From Fasciolopsis buskii (taxonomy: Eukaryota > Platyhelminthes > Trematoda > Plagiorchiida > Fasciolidae), in NCBI GenBank assembly GCA_008360955.1, contig LUCM01003993.1, positions 208,221-272,220 of the forward strand: a stretch of DNA of 64,000 bases, read 5' to 3'. A program made the translations under genes and the position numbers. How positions within the stretch are numbered: position 1 is the first letter of the stretch; each line of letters begins with the position of its first letter. The notes below the pieces were generated by a model. It was not told the DNA's origin and searched no databases. It saw only the letters and a program-made list of their open reading frames with translations. Shown piece after piece: positions 48,575-58,412 of the stretch.

Positions 48575-48665
48575 AATGCTAGGAGGTCGCGGCCAACCGG
48601 GGAAGCCGATCTGCAGTGGCGGAGTCCAGTCCTATTGTTCTTGTTTGAAACGCCGTGATATTGAT
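48575..48665 (-). mobile_element. SINE-B fragment, reverse
   Basis: aggaggtcgcggccaaccgg and the following ggggaagccgatctgcagtg align with gggaggtggccgcggccaac and ggggaagttgaccggcggtg at 28200-28250. The box A side is lost. Confidence 0.5.
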
Positions 48666-48942
48666 CCCTTGATGGCTTCCGGTTTGGACAACAAAAATAC
48701 CAGACTTTGCTTCAATGGCCTCCATGCGTTTAAATCTCCGACAAGGTCAATTTTTTGACACTTACCAAGTCATATTTAATTTACTCAATAAGTCTGGATC
48801 GGTTACGTCTTCTGAGGATTTCCTGTCGACTGCACATCACCCGAGAGAAAGCTTCACTATTCCTGCTCTCCGTCCTTCTTGATGGCCCATGACAGGGACG
48901 TAGTTCTGTTAGCTTAGAGCTCGTTCAGCGATTTCCAGATCG

Positions 48943-49992
48943 TTGAGAACTCCTGAGCTCGAGTATAATTTGACCAACTTGGGTCGTGGATTGAACTCGT
49001 CTCTCTCTTTTATCCAACCTGTCTCTTCTGTCTCCAACCCAATCTGTTTGCCCCTTCTGCCTACCTATAGTATCTCCATTGATAACACGCCTGATACTCG
49101 CAACGGTTTATTGTCAAATAGTGTAGTAGGTGGTTTTCAGTTTGTTAGCTCACATTTTCTCAAGCCTCGTCAGCCTCTGAATCTCGGTTCCTTCAATGTG
49201 CGCACTTTAATGCAGGCTGGCCAACAGGCGTGTTTGGCTCTGACAGTGGACTCACTTTCGATTGATGTCTGCTGTGTGAGTGAAACACGAATTCACGATT
49301 CGAGTAGAGTAATTCAGCTAACTGCGCCAAACGTCTCGTCAAGATACTTTCTTCGCACTTCAGGAGACGAAGCAGCTCAAGCTGTGGGTCAACGTGATGT
49401 AGGAATAGTGTTAAGTGAGAAGGCTGAAGCAGCCCTTCTAGACTGGATCCCAGTCAACAGTCGCTTGTGTGCCATGAGACTGCAGGGATCAGTCGGCGTC
49501 CGAAAGGATAGTAGTGTTAAGCGTAGTTTATTTGTTATCTCGGCATACGCTCCAACAGACTGCAGCACTGATATGGAGAAAGACGAGTTTTACGATAAAC
49601 TCGTCATTCTTGTTCGGAAGAGCAAACGCTCTGACATTGTAGTGGTAGCAGGTGACTTTAATGCACAAGTTGGCAAACTGAGTGCATCGGAGTCCTGTTT
49701 AGGTGAGCGATGCGCCTTGCCTGCACAGCGAACAGACAGCGGGGAAAGACTTTTCCAATTCTGTGCAGATAATCATTTATTCCTATCTAGTACGAGTTTC
49801 CGACACAGTTTGCGTCGCACTGAGACATGGCGCTCTAACTCGGCAGTTACTTTGAGTCAGATCTACGATATCGCAGTTAGCTACCGTTGGCGCGGTTCTC
49901 TCCAGAACTGTAGATCATACTGGACCACGTACGTCGAATCGGACCGTGCGTTAGTTTTAATGCGATTTTTGCTGCAGCTGAATGGCCATTGA
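48943..49992 (+). pseudogene. LINE family 1 endonuclease reading frame (interrupted)
   Basis: A 349-codon open frame. The first ~80 residues are leader without signal. The APE-like endonuclease runs from LNLGSFNVRTL to the end, nicking target DNA to start target-primed reverse transcription in this class. It stops at a TGA after LLQLNGH, in frame with the RT part, so the ancestral product was probably one polyprotein. Family copies at 23950 and 37590 have CCA at this position, supporting a point mutation. Loss of the SDH His predicts an inactive nuclease. Confidence 0.85.
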
Positions 49993-51567
49993 CGCAGGTC
50001 ACAAACCCGATTGGCTGTCGAACGTTTGTCTGATTCGGCTGTTCGCAACAGCTACGAACAGAAACTGTCCGAGGAAGTAAGAACTGCGACTAATAGCAAT
50101 GTAGACGATCAGTTGGATCAAATTAAGCAGACTATGCATTTGGCGGCGAATTTCGCCTGCGGCCTCAGATCTAGTGTTCACCAAAAACACTGGATCTCTC
50201 AAGCGTCGCTAATTCTAATGGAGCAAAAACGCGAGCTGCCTAACTGCAAGGAAATGAATAAGATACGTCGGCAGTTGCAGCGTCAGTTTACGATAAGCCT
50301 CAGGAATGACCGCGAAAGCTGGTGGGTTAAGGTAGCCGAAGAGATGGAAGTGGCGTCCGTTTCAGGTAACAGTCAAAGTCTGTTCAAGCTTATACGCGAC
50401 AGCGGTGGGCGGCGAACTTCGGTTAGTGAAGTCGTGTGCGATAAGAATGGAGAGCTCATCCATGGTAGAGAGGAAAGACTGGACCGTTGGGCAGAACATT
50501 TCAAGGATCAGTTTAACTGGCCATACGCTATCGTATCTAGTCCGACGCCTGGAGCTATGAATCCTTGGGAGGTGTCACTTGATCATCCAACGGAAATGGA
50601 AGTGGAGTCGAATATTCGGTTTCTGAAGAGGGGAAAAGCTGCCGGTCCCGACGAACTTCCCCCACTTCTTTTCAAATTGGGTGGAGAAGTGCTGATCAAA
50701 TCACTTACCTCCTTGCTTCATGATATTTGGAACGAGGAGTGTATTCCGTTATCGTGGGGTGAGTCACTGATTATACCCGTCTTCAAGGAGGGTACACGGA
50801 GTGACTGCAGCAATCATCGTGGGATTAGTTTAATTCCAATAGTCACCAAGGTGTTAGCTTCGATAATGCTGGGTCGTTTGACACCGATTCGCGAGAGTAA
50901 TATCCGCGAACAACAGGCCGGATTTCGGCCAGGTCGAAGTTGCATCGACCAAATTTTCACTCTTCGACAGATACTCGAAACACGCCACACGCACCGCCGC
51001 CCTACGATCGTAGTCCTATTCGACTTGAAAGGTGCTTTCGACTCCGTGGATCGACCGGCACTACTCAGTGCTCTCCACCGGAAGAGTATGCCAACGAAGT
51101 TTGTGAACCTGTTGCGAGCATTGTACTCGCATACCTACGGTCGCGTTAGGGTATACGGTGAACTGTTACGTTCATTCGAAACGACTAGTGGCGTTCGACA
51201 AGGGTGTCCCATCTCTCCATTCTTTTTCAACTTCGTCATGGACGAGGTGATGGAAGATGCTTTAGGAGGTCTCTGGGATGTAGGAGTCGAACTAGGAGGT
51301 GGAGGGAGGCTATGCGACCTAGGTTACGCAGACGACGTCGTGTGCCTGTTCGAGTCTGCGGACCATGCACAACGGGCACTAGATAGACTGTCGAGATCGG
51401 TTGTTCACTTTGGCATGTGCTTTGCACCTTCAAAGTGCAAAGTACTGTTACAGGACTGGAAGACAGCAGCGCCGAACTTGATACTGGATGGAGAGGAGCT
51501 GACGATTGTGGGCCGTTTCACCGACCTTGGTAGCTGCGTGTCCAACGATAGTAGTTCGGAATTGTAG
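49993..51567 (+). pseudogene. LINE family 1 reverse transcriptase reading frame (interrupted)
   Basis: Open from 49993 to the TAG at 51565-51567, in the same frame as the endonuclease part. It encodes a connecting region rich in Gln/Arg, then the RT fingers (IPLSWGESLIIPVFKEGTRS, QQAGFRPGRSC), palm A FDLKGAFDSVDR, palm B GVRQGCPISP and palm C GYADDV. The catalytic triad is intact. The stop comes from GAG to TAG at a place where other copies read AVEVNTR; the zinc-knuckle/RLRWLGHV-type C-terminus follows but is deleted in part. Confidence 0.88.
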
Positions 51568-52347
51568 GTAAGTATGCGTATATCTAAGGCTCGGGCAGCT
51601 TACGCTGACTTGAAGCACTTGTGGCGTCGGTCTGATATTTCACTGAAGTTGAAAGGTCGTGTGTACTGTGCTGCAGGGCGTTCAGGAATCTAGTAATACG
51701 TGCCAATTCTGAGAACAGCTTGTTTCATCGTATGAAACTCAGTAGACTGCGCTGGTTGGGTTACGTGTTGCGTATGACGAACACTCATCTACCATATCGT
51801 GCCCTATTTTGTGTTCCTCCTAAGGAATGGAAGAAGCCATGTGGAGATCCAACAGATGACGTGGCAACGTGGGATGAGAAAATGTACAGCGAAGTTAGGT
51901 AAANTGTGTTTGTACAGTTTAGCTGTGTTCCGTGTGTTGTCTGCAGCAGCATCTTTTCTCGCCTGTGTAGGTCCACTCCCTGTTCCCGTTGGATATTCAC
52001 TTTTTTATATAAACGTTCAACTCTGGGGAACGGCAGCGGTCAGTGAGGCTTGCCTTGCTGTTTAACGCTGAACGATGATGATGATGATGATGACTCGTCA
52101 AATGGATTATTCATGTCCTTATTTACTCGACGAACTGAACTCCATTGATCAGGTAACGGCGTGGCATGTTGTCACTAAGCTGTCCTAATCAAACCAGCGT
52201 GCTTATGCACAATCCACACAGCCGGAAGTCATGACTTATACAGAACCGATGAATTTAATCATGATTCCGACTAATTAGTTGACTACTTGTTTACCATGAA
52301 GGGAACAGCTTTTTTCACTAACCTTTTGGTATCTGTTCGCGTTTCAG

Positions 52348-52638
52348 CAAAGAACGGTGGAAACGCAGAATATCCCAGCAGATCTCCCGAATAAAAGTGT
52401 CTCGAAGCCACTAGATACAACTACTGTGAATCTTTCGACTGGAACTATTTCATCTGGTGAACAAACCAAACTACCAGAAAGACGACAAAGTGACAATCAG
52501 AGCAGCAGTACGTCGTGTAGCACCACCGGTGACAACGAAGAAGCTGCGTACTTCGTGGCCGGTAAATATGACCCGGTGCACCGTCGTGTGATTGCCTGGG
52601 ACCCGGATATTGCCCGAATCGTGCACCTCCCTGTTTAA
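52348..52638 (+). CDS. BAHCC1/TNRC18: TNRC18/BAHCC1-like gene, terminal exon (end of BAH)
   Basis: The acceptor is gttcgcgtttcag; phase 0; the stop TAA is at 52636-52638. The first ~65 residues are a Ser/Thr-rich insertion (TTTVNLSTGTISSGEQTK). The last thirty return to the fold: EAAYFVAGKYDPVHRRVIAW, then the C-terminus IVHLPV. Vertebrate TNRC18/BAHCC1 end in the same way ('DLYYLAGTYDP..GRLV...GVPVLC'). The strand is therefore displaced from the rest of the BAH domain by roughly 100 linker residues. No canonical AATAAA was seen in the 400 bases after the stop, so the 3' end is undefined. Confidence 0.9.
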   Translation, partial: QRTVETQNIPADLPNKSVSKPLDTTTVNLSTGTISSGEQTKLPERRQSDNQSSSTSCSTTGDNEEAAYFVAGKYDPVHRRVIAWDPDIARIVHLPV

Positions 52639-54439
52639 AACTCGAGACTTAATGTAAACAAACACTTCCAGCCCATCATCAAGAGATTCGGAAATCCAGT
52701 TCCATCGAAGGCTGTGCCCTTGTTATATAAACTGACGCAATGACAAGAGCCATGTCATCACGCCTGTTGTGCGCTTGGCCTTCTATCCTACCAGTGTTTC
52801 GCTATACTTTGTCCGGTGTCTAACAGGATCTTATTTGCAATATGCCTTCATCTTAACGTAATCATATCCCCTCATTTACCCTTCTTTCTACCAAACACTC
52901 ACATAATTCCCTCAAGGCCGGTGTCCAGAAGTTGACTGATTCATTCAGTGCGTATATCGCTGTCTTTTATGGCTTATTCTTATTATTATATCTTTACATA
53001 AATGCCCACGATCATAAAGAAATGACCACGACCGATGAGTGGTATTCTGGTAAGGTTACAGAATCCCATCGCAACAATCGGTTAGAGTGCATTTGTACAA
53101 TTTCGTGTTTACATTTGAAGAAATGGTCCGGTTGCATGCGTACGTATATTTTTCTTCCGCTGCAATCGTCTGTGCTTCAATTAAAGTCACCCTTGAAAAA
53201 GGTGAACGCGTAACAGAACAAAGAATCAGAATGATTGGAAAGGACGTGAGGAAGGTGAATGAAGAACTAGGTCGGTTCTGAACTGGTTCCGGTGAAAGAG
53301 GACAGGATAAAAGAGGTAAACATTCACACAGGCAATACCTGGCAGTTAGATAGATATACATGGGGGTACCCGTAGACTAGCTGTACAAAGCGAGGATACA
53401 CCCAGTCGAAGCATTCGAGAATTTTCTGATCAGTAAATTCTAGCTCGGTCTTTGTTCCATTTTGGGTTTGGGAGGTTTGAATCCGCCAAGGCTTTTGGAG
53501 GATCGCGATTTTTTCGCCTTGAAATCGCGCCAACTGGCAACGCGTTCGTTACGACTCTCCTGTAAAAAAAGAAAATAGGACAGTTAGTTGCAAGGTTTCC
53601 GAAACAAACGGGGCGGGAGGGGGGAATTTACTAATTCTAAAAACGGAAAATAGAAAACTACGCGCAAATAGACTCCGGACGGGTGGTTCGTGTTCGGTTG
53701 CGTAAGAACTAAACTGAAGCTGGATTGTGGGGTGAAGTAATTGTAATTCACAGCAATATCAGATCAGGTTTCTTGTTTTGTTTCAAAAGTAAGTAGTATC
53801 GGTAAGAAATAACATTCAGACGATAACACCCTTTACCTGAAAAGGCTTTTTCACTGGGACTTAGTATTCTGTTGTTGAATGATTGGTGTTTAAAGAAAAG
53901 TTGTTTCCACCATTTCCAGCTCCCGACCTGTCTAAAAATAGTAAAACAAGCAGCGAACGTGATGTGCTACGCAACTTCCCTGGACAGTAACTTGAGCTTC
54001 TCAGAATCAGAAAACTCTATGGACTTATCAACACTTCTCTCTTATTTCAGTAGGTTCTAGATCGCTATGAACAGGAGCTTACCGTTCAGCGAGACATGAT
54101 TGGAGTGAACACCACTGTCAGGCAACAGAAGTCATAAGAAAACGGACTAATGTCTGCGTCCTCAGTTTAATTTGTTTTAGCTCTTGCAACTATTAGCCTT
54201 ACATTGGCGTGGTCTGGTGTTGGCTGTAACCTCACAGAACCAAGTGAGAGGAGAAAGATAAATAATGAAAGACCGAACATATGGTAAGATGTGGAAATAT
54301 ACACAAGGGAAAGATTTCGAATGTAAGAACGCCACAGGCTGTGACATTGAGCTACATCACCCGTTGTTTCTAACTATGGTGTTGGAGGATCTCGTGGACT
54401 CCAACGCGGTAGTTTAAATGCTCCTACACTACCCGGTCC
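52639..54439. other. 3' flank of the main gene; nothing else recognised
   Basis: It should contain the 3' UTR. No canonical AATAAA within 400 bases of the stop and no repeat shared with the rest of the window. Frames at 53056-53361 and 53872-54060 have no family signal. Confidence 0.4.
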
Positions 54440-55380
54440 GATGGTTAAGGTTTTAGTGCCTTTTACAGTGTAATCCATTGAGCACCTCGACCCATCTTAT
54501 CACGTCGGTGAACAGCGTACAGCAGGGCAGGCGTTTTATGGAAACCACCCAAGCGTGCCTCGCACACCTTACTCCATACAAATTTAGTGCTGTTTCTAAA
54601 GGTTGAATCCTAGGACCCAGCATCTCACGCCTAGCGTCTGAGTTACTGATAAAATGCACCCATCATTCTGTACCAAAGATACATACACAAACGAGTCTTT
54701 GCGCCCCCTCTGCCCTTAGCGGACACACTTGAGCCGTACAGCAGCGCCCATCATACCGCTGCTGCGTATACCCGACCTTTGATCGATGGCGGGATGCGAC
54801 ACCAACGCCACAGATGCCTCAAAATTGGTAAATCTCAATCGATTCCTTTGTGTGCGAAAGCGCTTCACCTCATATAAGATCCGTTCATGAAACCCAGTTT
54901 AAGTTTATCTTCTTCACTCAGATATTCTCTCGCAGGTTTGAACTTCGAGGCAATCTGGTCTTGCTCTAGCATTTTACATACTGAAGGTGCGAAACGCTTC
55001 CTAGACATGGCTATATTGTTGTTCAGCCGATGAGAGAATATTTGCAAATTACCTGGATCTTCAGTCGGTAACACAACGTCGTATGAACATTCTAATCAGG
55101 ACGATTTGCGGCCTGAGTGGTCATCAATGTCACTATTCTTCTTTGAGGATAGAGCTATCTTCATAATCAGCTCAAACGCAAAGCTGAAAAATAAAGATAA
55201 TAGGGGACAGACCGGACTAACACCACATCTTGTGGTGAATTCAAGTGAAACACGAACTCTGCTTTGAATGTTCGCTTGCGGAGATCCGAAAAGTGAAATA
55301 AACTCTGGCATACCATTAATGATAGGTAGTGCTGTCAAATGCACAATCGACTGAGTGGAACATTGTTTTAAGAGCAAAGA
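54440..55380 (-). mobile_element. RTE-like LINE family 2, decayed reverse copy
   Basis: Minus-strand order: PLLSLFFSFAFELIMKIALS, SKKNSDIDDHSGRKSS, LECSYDVVLPTEDPGNLQIF, then LRHLW-like and IPPSIKGRVYAAAV, and finally LGPRIQPLETALNLYG with LPCCTLF. The catalytic box YADD reads CSYD. It is more intact in order than the other family-2 copies but full of frameshifts. Confidence 0.78.
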
Positions 55381-55491
55381 AAGGAAAAGTAGTGGGTGTG
55401 CGGGAGATGCGTTTTTATTCTAAAAAAAATTCGGTGGTGAGGGCAGCCGTGAAGTATCGACCACTAGAATAACTCCAGCCCCTTTTCTATT

Positions 55492-55507
55492 ATATATATA
55501 TATATAT
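55492..55507. repeat. Short (AT)n run
   Basis: About eight AT units between the LINE fragment and the Penelope-like element. Confidence 0.8.
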
Positions 55508-56019
55508 CTTGATATAAACTTTCATTGACATCAGCTTGTTTTTTGTTCACAATGCTCCTGAGAGTGAATCACTGAGTCATTTGGCCTTCGTAAGTCGGTA
55601 CTCCTAATCAGCCGGCAAACATTGCAACTATTTCCGGCAACTGCAGACCTCGATTCGCCCAAAATTCGCTGTCCACTACTGCTCGCAGTCACTTTTTACG
55701 CCCACGTTCACTTGATACCTCATGGATTTGCGCGTCCTATTGTAAGTGGCATCTGAGGGGAGAAGTGGTAGGTGCGGATCTGGGAGCATCGAACAGAGCA
55801 GCTGAAGTCAAGAATTTCCATCATCTCTGAGTTCTCCATGGAATATAGATCTGCGTGGGAGTTGTCGCTGATCTGCTTCCTGTATTTCCTTAGGCATTAC
55901 ACAATCTGTTGAGCCGACAATCGCACTGAGAGTTCCGATTAGAATTGTAGTCGACAGTTATCGTCAACAATTAGCTGTGCTTTTGTGCTGGTAACCAAAT
56001 ATATACATACATGGTAATA

Positions 56020-56603
56020 GTTTGTTCGATGAGCTGGGAAATCTGATTGCAAACGTTTCATCACCAGCCGAGGTGACATCGGAAGTGCTACGATATTGTA
56101 GCGAGCGTCTGGTTGCCATCATCTGCCTGAATGGGTCACCTAGTCTTTAGTCGGTGTTGATTGGCTGCTCCGGATGAAGTGGCAGGACAGAGATGCTGCT
56201 CACTTGCTTTGTTCATCTCCGTCTACTGTTGACATGTTGTGGGCTGAATCAGCGTCCGTTTCGACTGGCTTGTGCTGATTGGTCTTTTGATCAAATCGAT
56301 AGGTACACATGGTCCAGACCGATGTGTCTGTTTGCCGATCTTTCCGAGGAGTGACGAGCTTCGAGAAACTCCATCGAATGCTTTGTTTTACCCTGGGCAA
56401 TGATCCTCACGTTTTCGAGGTTGAACTTGTGATCCTCCCGGTCTTCGTGAGCTGAAATTAGGGAGAATGAATAGTACCCTTTTGTTGCCAATTGTTGCTC
56501 ATGGATCCGTGTCCCGAGTTTTTCCCCGGTTTGTCCAGTGTATTATTTTTCGCAGTCTTTGCAATCGACTTGATAGGCAACCTTAGTTCGGTTCTTGTCA
56601 GCT
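56020..56603 (-). mobile_element. Penelope-like element, GIY-YIG tail and terminal region, minus arm
   Basis: The minus strand encodes KVAYQVDCKDCEK, a stop, YTGQTGEKLGTRIHEQQLA, then HEDREDHKFNLENVRIIAQG and SANRHIGLDHVYLSI. This is the GIY-YIG endonuclease with the Cys-x2-Cys and the Y-x-G-Q-T motif; TAA replaces a Tyr codon in KYYTGQTG. It is followed by ~180 bases of terminal sequence ending at about 56020. The arm is an almost perfect inverted copy of 57829-58412, including the stop. Confidence 0.85.
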
Positions 56604-57336
56604 GTCGGTTTTTTGGTCTTCGGTAGAATCTTTCGTGAGGTTCTTGTCGGCTTGTGCACCACTTCAATTCCACCGGGCTTGAGTAACCTTGTTGCCATTT
56701 CAGAGATACCCTTCATGAATGGCCAGACGGTTCATGCTTTTGTCTGTTCGGCGATCGTCTCTCGGTACCGTTTTTTGTTGGTTCTTCGTCTGCTGAAGTT
56801 TCGTGTATACCCGTTACGCAGAAACAGTTGAAACATTTTCTTCTTGTCTCCTTCGCTCCGCAGGACTGCAGGGGGGTTGTGCTCTTTTGAAAAGTGTCTT
56901 AATGCAGCTTTTCTTGTGGCAACTTGGATAGTTGCTTTGAAACTGTAGGATTTGATCTGTGTGCGTGTTTTTGCGGTATACGGATGTTTCCAATGAGCCT
57001 GTATTTGTCCGTATGACGAGCACGTTTAGAAACGGTAAACTGTTGTCATGTTCTGTCCCCATGGTGAACTCGATTCCCCTGAAAACTTGATGGCAGTGAA
57101 AGTTCGTTGTAGTTCAGATCGTTTAATAATTACGACCGTATCATCAACAGCGGAGCCACAGTTTTGGTTTGATGTCCGAAAGGATGGTCTTCTCCAGTTT
57201 CTGCACCACTGCCTCTGCAATGTGACCAGATATTGGTGAGCTTGTTGGGGTTCCCTTCACTCGTCCGTGAGACGGCATCCTCGAACTTGAAGTATATTCG
57301 CAGGCACAATTCTACTAATTCACACACTGCTGACAA
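56604..57336 (-). mobile_element. Penelope-like element, 5'-truncated reverse transcriptase
   Basis: Minus-strand reading, in shifting frames: LCLRIYFKFEDA, then AVDDTVVIIKRSELQRTF, then EHDNSLPFLNVLVIRTNTGS, LETSVYRKNTHTDQILQFQS and NYPSCHKKSCIKTLFKRA. This is the C-terminal half of a Penelope-type RT. The catalytic box has AVDD where YVDD is expected, and frames break repeatedly. It precedes the minus-arm GIY-YIG domain in the normal RT-then-endonuclease order. Confidence 0.82.
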
Positions 57337-57828
57337 GAACCGAACTAAGGTTGCCTATCAAGTCGATTGCAAAGACTGCGAAAAATAATACACTGGACAA
57401 ACCGGGGAAAAACTCGGGACACGGATCCATGAGCAANTTGTACCATCATGATAAGATCAGTGTGCGTGTTTTTGCAATATACGGATGTTTCCAATGTGCC
57501 TGTATTTGTTCGTGTGACGAGCACGTTTAGAAACGGTAAACTGTTGTCATGTTCTGTCCCCATGGTGAACTCGATTCCCCTGAAAACTTGATGGCAGTGA
57601 AAGTTCGTTGTAGTTCAGATCGTTTAATAATTACGACCGTATCATCAACAGCGGAGCCACAGTTTTGGTTTGATGTCCGAAAGGATGGTCTTCTCCAGTT
57701 TCTGCACCACTGCCTCTGCAATGTGACCAGATATTGGTGAGCTTGTTGGGGTTCCCTTCACTCGTCCGTGAGACGGCATCCTCGAACTTGAAGTATATTC
57801 GCAGGCACAATTCTACTAATTCACACAC
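57337..57828. mobile_element. Penelope-like element, duplicated segment around a single N
   Basis: 57337-57436 starts a plus-strand GIY-YIG segment, then a single N at 57437. After a short unique piece, 57450-57828 again carries the minus-strand RT. Sequence 57020-57436 recurs at 57521-57937 with an offset of 501 bases and no difference seen by eye. The first ~65 bases of the repeat unit (56955-57020 versus 57456-57521) differ at about six sites. Confidence 0.8.
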
Positions 57829-58412
57829 TGCTGACAAGAACCGAACTAAGGTTGCCTATCAAGTCGATTGCAAAGACTGCGAAAAATAATACACTGGACA
57901 AACCGGGGAAAAACTCGGGACACGGATCCATGAGCAACAATTGGCAACAAAAGGGTACTATTCATTCTCCCTAATTTCAGCTCACGAAGACCGGGAGGAT
58001 CACAAGTTCAACCTCGAAAACGTGAGGATCATTGCCCAGGGTAAAACAAAGCATTCGATGGAGTTTCTCGAAGCTCGTCACTCCTCGGAAAGATCGGCAA
58101 ACAGACACATCGGTCTGGACCATGTGTACCTATCGATTTGATCAAAAGACCAATCAGCACAAGCCAGTCGAAACGGACGCTGATTCAGCCCACAACATGT
58201 CAACAGTAGACGGAGATGAACAAAGCAAGTGAGCAGCATCTCTGTCCTGCCACTTCATCCGGAGCAGCCAATCAACACCGACTAAAGACTAGGTGACCCA
58301 TTCAGGCAGATGATGGCAACCAGACGCTCGCTACAATATCGTAGCACTTCCGATGTCACCTCGGCTGGTGATGAAACGTTTGCAATCAGATTTCCCAGCT
58401 CAGCGAACAAAC
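57829..58412 (+). mobile_element. Penelope-like element, GIY-YIG tail, plus arm
   Basis: The inverted partner of 56020-56603. The plus strand reads DKNRTKVAYQVDCKDCEK, stop, YTGQTG, and on to the same SANRHIGLDHVYLSI end. The terminal part (58340-58412) holds gatgtcacctcggctggtga then tgaaacgtttgcaatcag, a hairpin (TCACC/GGTGA) before GAAAC that resembles the hammerhead-type terminal sequence known from Penelope-like elements. Confidence 0.85.

Larger units (their letters stand above)
48943..52093 (+). mobile_element. RTE-like LINE family 1, best preserved copy
   Basis: It carries an APE-type endonuclease followed by a reverse transcriptase in a single frame, interrupted at 49990 (TGA) and 51565 (TAG). 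Endonuclease blocks: LGSFNVRTL, CVSETRIHD, VISAYAPTD, VVVAGDFNAQVG, IAVSYRWRGSL; the SDH box reads SDR, so its His is lost. RT blocks: VVLFDLKGAFDSVDR, SGVRQGCPISP, LGYADDVVCLF (both Asp kept), APSKCKVLLQDW. A ~165-base deletion at 51677 and an N at 51905 remove much of the C-terminus. The 3' end is (GAT)n, as is usual for short-tail LINEs. It sits in the last intron of the main gene, in the same orientation. Confidence 0.9.

Noticed and set aside
57048..57740. Plus-strand frames repeated twice (57048 and 57549)
   Set aside because: Antisense shadows of the Penelope-like reverse transcriptase.
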